A stretch of 9,921 nt of DNA from Candidatus Cloacimonadota bacterium (GTDB taxonomy: Bacteria; Cloacimonadota; Cloacimonadia; Cloacimonadales; Cloacimonadaceae): NCBI GenBank assembly GCA_028681035.1, contig JAQUJJ010000130.1, positions 1 through 9,921 on the forward strand, written 5' to 3'. Shown here one piece after another: positions 5,717-9,921 of the stretch (within the stretch, counting starts at the first letter, position 1; each line of letters opens with the position of its first letter). A program made the position numbers and the translations under genes. A model generated the notes under the pieces. The model had not been told where the DNA came from. It saw only the letters and a list, made by a program, of their open reading frames with translations, and made no database searches.

Positions 5717-6070
5717 ATGAAAATTAAGACAGATATTACCACACTTAGCAAACTGTATCCGATATTTGAGAAAGCGGGAATTGAGGGTGTTTTGACAGGA
5801 GATTTGGATAAGATCAGTGAGCTGAAGTATAGTGATCTTTGTGGAAAGCTGCTGATGACAGGCAAACTGGCGGAGGCATGTGAGCTGATCACAGGGAGTG
5901 AAACTTGCGACGCCCAAGAGGAAGATAACAAACCCACGCCATGGGGAGAAGCAAGCAGGGAAGAGGCTTTGGGAGTGATTATCCCTTTTTTGATAGATAT
6001 TACCGTGGGACCCTTAAAATTAAGGGAAGCGGAGAATCTGGGGATATTGAGCCAGGAAACATCTTTATGA
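5717..6070 (+). CDS. Tail assembly chaperone, zero-frame product (G-like)
   Basis: This 117-aa, mostly helical, acidic protein sits two short cistrons before the tape measure gene, the classic place for the tail assembly chaperone. Such chaperones bind and protect the tape measure protein while the tail tube polymerises. The N-terminal part (1-60) is a compact helical domain containing L-S-K-L-Y-P-I-F and L-C-G-K-L-L. An acidic linker (about 61-72, CDAQEEDNK) follows, then a tail with E-A-L-G-V-I-I-P-F-L. At codons 90-92 (5984-5992) the mRNA has a -1 slippery stretch leading into the overlapping frame. The stop (6068-6070) is part of ATGA, so a second cistron could also start at 6067. ATG 5717 has AGGA at 5706-5709. 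The sequence is not close to a chaperone family I can name; the assignment rests on position, size and frameshift architecture. Confidence 0.7.
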   Translation: MKIKTDITTLSKLYPIFEKAGIEGVLTGDLDKISELKYSDLCGKLLMTGKLAEACELITGSETCDAQEEDNKPTPWGEASREEALGVIIPFLIDITVGPLKLREAENLGILSQETSL

Positions 6071-6201
6071 GGCTGCGCTATGTGCTAGCAAGAATAGGCA
6101 TCGATGCGAACAAAGCTGAGATAGCTGAAGCAGTGGAGCTATGCGGGATGTGGCAGGAAGAGCGGGCGGGGCTGATGTGTCCTTTTATGGGGGCTACTTG
6201 A
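5717..6201 (+). CDS. Predicted -1 frameshift fusion of the tail chaperone (GT-like)
   Basis: A -1 shift at 5983-5992 would join the first 92 residues of the 117-aa chaperone to 69 residues read in the overlapping frame, starting at GAT 5992 and ending at TGA 6199-6201. The fusion would be about 161 aa. The extension ends in a helical segment containing RLRYVLARIGIDAN, then ELCGMWQEE, whose size and pattern resemble the T part of other phage tail chaperones. In lambda and many other phages this minority fusion product binds both the tape measure and the tail tube protein. The frameshift is predicted from sequence, not demonstrated. The alternative is independent initiation at ATG 6067, which overlaps the zero-frame stop and would give a 44-aa protein. 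Either way the distal reading frame is likely translated. Confidence 0.6.
5971..5992 (+). promoter_or_regulatory. Slippery site with internal Shine-Dalgarno-like element
   Basis: CCCTTTT (5983-5989) and TTTTTTG (5986-5992) overlap, and both fit X-XXY-YYZ in the zero frame (ATC CCT TTT TTG). GGGAG at 5971-5975 lies 10 bases before the TTTTTTG heptamer, a spacing like that of the stimulatory site at dnaX. A 6-bp hairpin, CCCTTA/TAAGGG (6011-6026), lies 18 bases downstream, farther than is typical for a stimulator. Confidence 0.6.
6067..6201 (+). CDS. Distal chaperone cistron (44 aa if separately initiated)
   Basis: ATG 6067-6069 overlaps the chaperone stop as ATGA, a typical coupling arrangement, and opens a 44-codon frame ending at TGA 6199-6201. 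The product begins M-R-L-R-Y-V-L-A-R-I-G and is helical. It resembles the short domain that follows the frameshift in tail chaperones, or the small separate cistron at that position in some phages. Its stop forms TGATG with the next candidate start. This entry describes the alternative expression mode to the frameshift fusion; both may occur. There is no independent ribosome site, so it would depend on coupling. Confidence 0.4.
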   Translation: MRLRYVLARIGIDANKAEIAEAVELCGMWQEERAGLMCPFMGAT

Positions 6202-6326
6202 TGTATTTATCTATTATGGTGCCGGTGCGGATAGGCTCGCCTGAATTAAGCCAGCAAAAAAAACGGATTAAGCACCAAGTAACAAGGGCAAACAGCATAA
6301 TGAATATTAACATTTTTACCTCTTAA
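6201..6326 (+). CDS. Candidate 41-aa ORF before the tape measure gene
   Basis: ATG 6201-6203 overlaps the preceding stop (TGATG), so this would be the third cistron in a chain of overlapping stop/start signals (ATGA at 6067, TGATG at 6199). The product is 41 aa and basic in the middle (QQKKRIKHQVTR). It starts with a short hydrophobic stretch and resembles nothing I know. It ends 33 bases before the tape measure start. The reading frame is AT-rich towards its end and the peptide looks irregular, so it could be an untranslated spacer. Position and coupling are the only support. Confidence 0.35.
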   Translation: MYLSIMVPVRIGSPELSQQKKRIKHQVTRANSIMNINIFTS

Positions 6327-6359
6327 CCCATAAGCTAAGCTAAAAAGGAAAGAAAGCAA

Positions 6360-9300
6360 ATGAGCGATGCAAGATATACCATAACTCTGGATTTCAAAGG
6401 CAAGGAAGAACTAAATTCCATTGTGGAAAAGCTTTTGCGTAAGTACGATATCGATGCTGAGGCGGATTTTAGCAAGGTTGCGGTGGGTATAGAAAAGAAT
6501 ATTAGCAGCCCTATGACCCGCGTGAAAGCGCAATTTGCGGAATGGGGCCTGGTGATAAACGGTATCCAGGGCGCACTGCAAACCGTGGGTATGGCTTATG
6601 AGAAAACTATCGGGACAATGGTGCGGGCAGCACAAGAGCAGGAATCTGCTGAGATAACGCTAAAAGGTGCGCTACGAGCTACTGGGCTGGAAGTGGATAA
6701 TAATGCCAGGATACTGGGGCATTATGCCTCTTCGCTTCAGAAAGCAACCGTGTATGGGGACGAGATGCTGATGACCAGCATGGCACAGATGCAGAATATA
6801 GCGCGCTTTGATAGTGTGGAAAGCTTGCAAAGAGCCACTAAAGCTGCAATAGGGCTATCTTCAGCATTTGGGATAGACCTTGGGACAGCCATGGATTTGG
6901 TGGGTAAGGCTGCTGCCGGCAATACCGGTATGCTGGGGCGTTATGGATTGGTGCTGGATGAAAACGCCAGCCAAGCAGAGAAATTTGAAATGGTGCTGAA
7001 GCGGGGGCTGGAATACTTTCCCCTGGCAGAGGATGCAGCTAATACTTCCATTGGTAAAATGACCCAACTGAAGAATACCTGGGGGGATTTTCAGGAGACC
7101 TTGGCAACCGGTGTGCTACCCGTGATGGAAGGTTTTGTGGAGCTGATGACACCGATGATCGAAGCAGCCAGTGCCATGAGCGGAGAAGCAAAAGCTATGA
7201 CGCTGGGGCTGTTGCTGGCTAATGCTATGGTGGTGAAGCATACACTAGCGATAATGGTACAGGGAGTAGCATATGCAGCCTTAACGCTTGAACAACAAGC
7301 TTATGTGGCGCAGGTTTTCGCCGTGGTGGCAACAAATAAAGCGGCAACGATCGGGACAATATCCTTTAGCGGGGCAATGGGGACAGTGGGTGCTTCTTTT
7401 GTGGCAGCAGGGACAGCAGCTAAAGGGTTTTTGGCGAGTATTGGTTCCTTGGGTTGGATTGTGATAGGGATAACGGGAGCATACGTGGGTTTGAATGCAA
7501 TCCTGAAGGTGAATACCAGTGCGATGAAGGATAGATATGATGTGCAAAGAAAAACGCTGGAACAAAACAGCGAAGAACTAAGCAAAAAGGAAGCCGATGC
7601 CAAGGCTACCATGAAGCTTACAGAGCGTTATCAGCAGCTTGCTGGACAAGCTAAACTAAATAAGAAAGAACAGGGTGAACTGGCAGGGATACACGGCAGC
7701 CTGGCGGAGAAATACCCTAATCTGATAAGCCAAACAGGGAGCTATAGCAATAGCCTGAAGGGGGTTGAAGGTGCAGCTAAGGCAGCTAAAGAAGAACTGA
7801 TTAAACTATCATGGCAGCAATGGCAGAACAGCCTGAAAATGATAAAGATAGGCATGGAAGAGACACGTGTGGAGACCTATGAGACGCTGGTGAAGGACTT
7901 TAACTGGAGAGACATTTTTTTTAGCGGCAGCAGAGGAATAGCATTGGCAGGCGTTAAGGCGGATATGCAAAAGCTGATCAATAGCGATAGCAGTACGTTT
8001 AGCGATGCTTATCTACAAAACATGGCGAAGCGGTTTGAGGATTTGGGCAAGCAAAGCAGTAACTTTAACAACGGAGAACAAATAGCACTGCAAAAGGCTG
8101 CTATCCTGACAAATACCTTGATAGGCAAAAGAAGCCAGTATAATGCTATGTTAAAAGAAGGGGCACCAAAGGCGGTGGCAAATAGCATTGGAGGGAGCGG
8201 AAGCAAGGAAGCGAGGAGTGAAGAAGGGCAAAGCGAAAAAAACGCTGTGCTGCAAAAAGCAGCTGATTTTGAACAGGCAAAGAAATTGCTGTTCAATGAA
8301 AAGGCAATCGAACTTGCTCGACTGGAAGAGCAGCTAAAAAAAGAACAGGCTTTGGTAGAGGGAAATGAAGCAGCTAAAGAATCGCTTCGGCAGAATTGGT
8401 TGGTGGAAAAAGTTAAGATTGAGCGTAAATACCAGAAAGCGGAAGAAGATGCTACAGCAGCGCATTTTGAGAGCCTAAAGTTTGCAGAATCAGGATATTA
8501 CGCTTGGAAGAAAAGCCAAATAGAAACCGAAGGCAAGAAGCTGTTTCCTACTAATAGTAGCGATAGAGAGGCTTGGACAGAGACCCAAGTGAAAAGCCTG
8601 GATAAGGACAAGAAGGATTTTGACAATAAGATAATGATCGGTTTCGAGGGGCAATACGAAGCCGAAATGAGCCATTTGGCAGAGCTTAGAGAGCTTGGAC
8701 TGGTAACGTATCAGGAGATAGCCGATAAGGCGTGGGAATACTATGAAACGCTTAAGCTGATCGTAGCAGCAGATGGTAATGTGAGCCAGACAGAGACAGA
8801 TAAGCTGGAGGTGCTGAAAGGACGTGCACAGAAAGCACAATTGGCGGGGAATAGGGATAGCGACTTGGCGAGCTATTACAACCAGGTAAAGTTCCTCGAT
8901 GCAGGCTATTACGCATGGAAAAAAGCACGTGTTGAAGAAGATGTGCGCATGATGCAGCTATCTGAAGACCAGAAATCCGTGATATTGAAGCAAAGAGTGA
9001 AAGAACTTGATGCGGAAAGGAACAGCAGTGGCTTCAGGGGAAAGCTATTTAGCGCAATAGCGATTCAGCCAAGCGATCAGGATGCGATTGTGAGCCAGTA
9101 TCAGCAGATAGCAGGGCAGATAAGCACTATTTGGGGACAGTTATACAGTAACATGGAATCATCTAAGAACAACGCTATCAAGATGCTGGAAGATAGAGCC
9201 AAAACAGAACGCCGATCTGAAGCATGGTTGAGCTCCGAAAAGGAGAAAATCAACGCCGAATATGAGAAGAAAGTGCGGACGATGAGGCGAATTGAACAAA

Positions 9301-9815
9301 AAGTGCAGATTGCTTCGGCTATGATGAATACCGCAGAAGGCGTGACAAATGCACTGACACTTAAACCGGCTTGGTATGCGGTTCCTGCTGCAATTGCGAT
9401 TGGAGCGCTGGGGGCTGTTCAAGTGGAAACGATAGCGTCTCAGAAGTTTGCTGAAGGTGGTTCGCCTGGGTTGTATAAGGGTAAGGGGACGCCTACTTCG
9501 GATAGTAACATAATAGCTATATCGGATCATGAGTATATTATCTCCGCAGAGAGGGTTAAGCAGTTTGGTCTGCCATTTTTTGATGCTTTGAACTTCGGAG
9601 ATGCATCTAATGTGCGTAAGGCATTGAGCACAATTAAGATAAATAATCCAGCTCAGGTGGTAAATAGGACTATCAATAATAACTATTCCAATGGTGGCGA
9701 AGTTAAGAATACACCATCTCAGAATAGGGAACTACACGTGGTATTGAAGTGCGATTCACGGGTTCTTGCAAAAGCAGTGGCAAGAGGCAATAGACAACTA
9801 CTCACACTTCAATAG
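6360..9815 (+). CDS. Phage tail tape measure protein
   Basis: The 1151-aa product sets tail length and, in this family, is ejected ahead of the DNA. Residues about 120-265 form the conserved tape measure core, with the pattern K-A-A-I-G-L-S-S-A-F-G-I-D (161-173), GNTGMLGRYG (187-196) and T-Q-L-K-N-T-W-G-D-F (235-244). Hydrophobic helices follow (about 279-383). Residues about 395-1000 are mostly charged coiled coil. A duplicated GYYAWKK block lies at 712-718 and 849-855. The C-terminus is characteristic of the family: a hydrophobic helix (about 1004-1025), FAEGG (1030-1034), then a T-P-T-S-D-S segment and HEYIISAE (1057-1064). No lysozyme or peptidase domain is visible. ATG 6360 has AAAAAGGAAAG from 6343. 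By the usual rule of about 0.15 nm per residue, the tail would be roughly 170 nm. Confidence 0.95.
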   Translation: MSDARYTITLDFKGKEELNSIVEKLLRKYDIDAEADFSKVAVGIEKNISSPMTRVKAQFAEWGLVINGIQGALQTVGMAYEKTIGTMVRAAQEQESAEITLKGALRATGLEVDNNARILGHYASSLQKATVYGDEMLMTSMAQMQNIARFDSVESLQRATKAAIGLSSAFGIDLGTAMDLVGKAAAGNTGMLGRYGLVLDENASQAEKFEMVLKRGLEYFPLAEDAANTSIGKMTQLKNTWGDFQETLATGVLPVMEGFVELMTPMIEAASAMSGEAKAMTLGLLLANAMVVKHTLAIMVQGVAYAALTLEQQAYVAQVFAVVATNKAATIGTISFSGAMGTVGASFVAAGTAAKGFLASIGSLGWIVIGITGAYVGLNAILKVNTSAMKDRYDVQRKTLEQNSEELSKKEADAKATMKLTERYQQLAGQAKLNKKEQGELAGIHGSLAEKYPNLISQTGSYSNSLKGVEGAAKAAKEELIKLSWQQWQNSLKMIKIGMEETRVETYETLVKDFNWRDIFFSGSRGIALAGVKADMQKLINSDSSTFSDAYLQNMAKRFEDLGKQSSNFNNGEQIALQKAAILTNTLIGKRSQYNAMLKEGAPKAVANSIGGSGSKEARSEEGQSEKNAVLQKAADFEQAKKLLFNEKAIELARLEEQLKKEQALVEGNEAAKESLRQNWLVEKVKIERKYQKAEEDATAAHFESLKFAESGYYAWKKSQIETEGKKLFPTNSSDREAWTETQVKSLDKDKKDFDNKIMIGFEGQYEAEMSHLAELRELGLVTYQEIADKAWEYYETLKLIVAADGNVSQTETDKLEVLKGRAQKAQLAGNRDSDLASYYNQVKFLDAGYYAWKKARVEEDVRMMQLSEDQKSVILKQRVKELDAERNSSGFRGKLFSAIAIQPSDQDAIVSQYQQIAGQISTIWGQLYSNMESSKNNAIKMLEDRAKTERRSEAWLSSEKEKINAEYEKKVRTMRRIEQKVQIASAMMNTAEGVTNALTLKPAWYAVPAAIAIGALGAVQVETIASQKFAEGGSPGLYKGKGTPTSDSNIIAISDHEYIISAERVKQFGLPFFDALNFGDASNVRKALSTIKINNPAQVVNRTINNNYSNGGEVKNTPSQNRELHVVLKCDSRVLAKAVARGNRQLLTLQ

Positions 9816-9825
9816 TCAAAGCTGG

Positions 9826-9838
9826 TGTCGATTCGACA
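9826..9838. repeat. Short inverted repeat after the tape measure gene
   Basis: TGTCG (9826-9830) and CGACA (9834-9838) form a perfect 5-bp inverted repeat with a 3-base centre, 10 bases after the tape measure stop. No T run follows, so it is not a terminator. TTGTCG recurs twice just downstream (9887-9892, 9909-9914). It is too short to assign a role. Confidence 0.35.
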
Positions 9839-9865
9839 AGGGGTTTGGAAAAAGTAAGCAGAATC

Positions 9866-9921
9866 ATGGGGAGATTTCCAAATGGGTTGTCGAAAGTGCG
9901 CAAAGGGGTTGTCGGCGGATA
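9866..9921 (+). CDS. Probable start of a further gene, cut by the window end
   Basis: ATG 9866 opens a frame that stays open to the last base and reads MGRFPNGLSKVRKGVVGG. It starts 50 bases after the tape measure stop and is on the operon strand. The pattern of N-G-L followed by K-x-G-V-V-G-G recalls, weakly, the N-termini of some short phage-linked proteins of unknown function. The ribosome site is poor (GTAAG at 9854-9858). Eighteen codons are not enough to identify a family; the start could be upstream or downstream of this ATG. Confidence 0.4.
   Translation, partial: MGRFPNGLSKVRKGVVGG

Noticed and set aside
6011..6026. CCCTTA/TAAGGG hairpin as a terminator or strong frameshift stimulator
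   Set aside because: It has no T run, lies inside coding sequence, is AT-rich at the loop end, and sits 18 bases from the slippery site, farther than usual. At most it is a weak helper.
5941..6201. Independent gene starting at ATG 5941
   Set aside because: There is no correctly spaced ribosome site for this ATG, and the overlap with the chaperone is long. The frame is better explained by the -1 shift at 5983-5992 or by a start at 6067.

Overview
This window is part of a tailed-phage late (virion and DNA-packaging) operon, most likely in a prophage. All supported genes are on the + strand and tightly packed. The anchor genes are a PBSX/P2-type portal protein (1571-2578), a large terminase subunit with ATPase and nuclease motifs (2730-3992), a two-frame tail assembly chaperone (5717-6201) and a tail tape measure protein (6360-9815). 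A tape measure protein means a long tail. No sheath gene is visible, so siphovirus versus myovirus stays open.

Layout. 1-39 is the tail of an upstream gene. 52-300 encodes a small membrane-anchored coiled-coil protein. 311-763 and 914-1561 encode two structural-type proteins that share a motif and look like distant paralogs; an intrinsic terminator (779-807) lies between them. The portal and terminase genes follow. Next come a 183-aa structural-type protein, a 351-aa protein with a tail-fibre-like start, the chaperone cistrons and the tape measure gene. A probable new gene starts at 9866 and runs off the end. No major capsid protein, maturation protease or small terminase is present, and the order (two structural genes, portal, terminase, then tail genes) is not the usual terS-terL-portal-protease-capsid-tail order.

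The two most distinctive signals are not conventional genes. First, the chaperone gene carries a textbook -1 slippery stretch (5983-5992), read in the right frame, that would fuse it to a second-frame domain just upstream of the tape measure gene, as in lambda G/GT. Second, the three gene junctions longer than 100 bp, and only those, carry copies of a hairpin repeat. Each unit is a 6-bp stem around a conserved ACGGCG loop followed by a TACG-type tail, and the stem sequence varies with compensation. Each of these junctions is also spanned by a small ORF linked to its neighbours by overlapping stop/start codons.

Organism. Base composition looks balanced to slightly AT-rich, Shine-Dalgarno sites are strong (TAAGGAGAGA three times), and the standard code with all three stops is used. 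Intergenic hairpin repeats of this kind suggest a chromosomally resident prophage in a bacterium. From memory, similar spacer repeats occur in Cloacimonadota (WWE1) genomes, but that assignment is only a weak guess.
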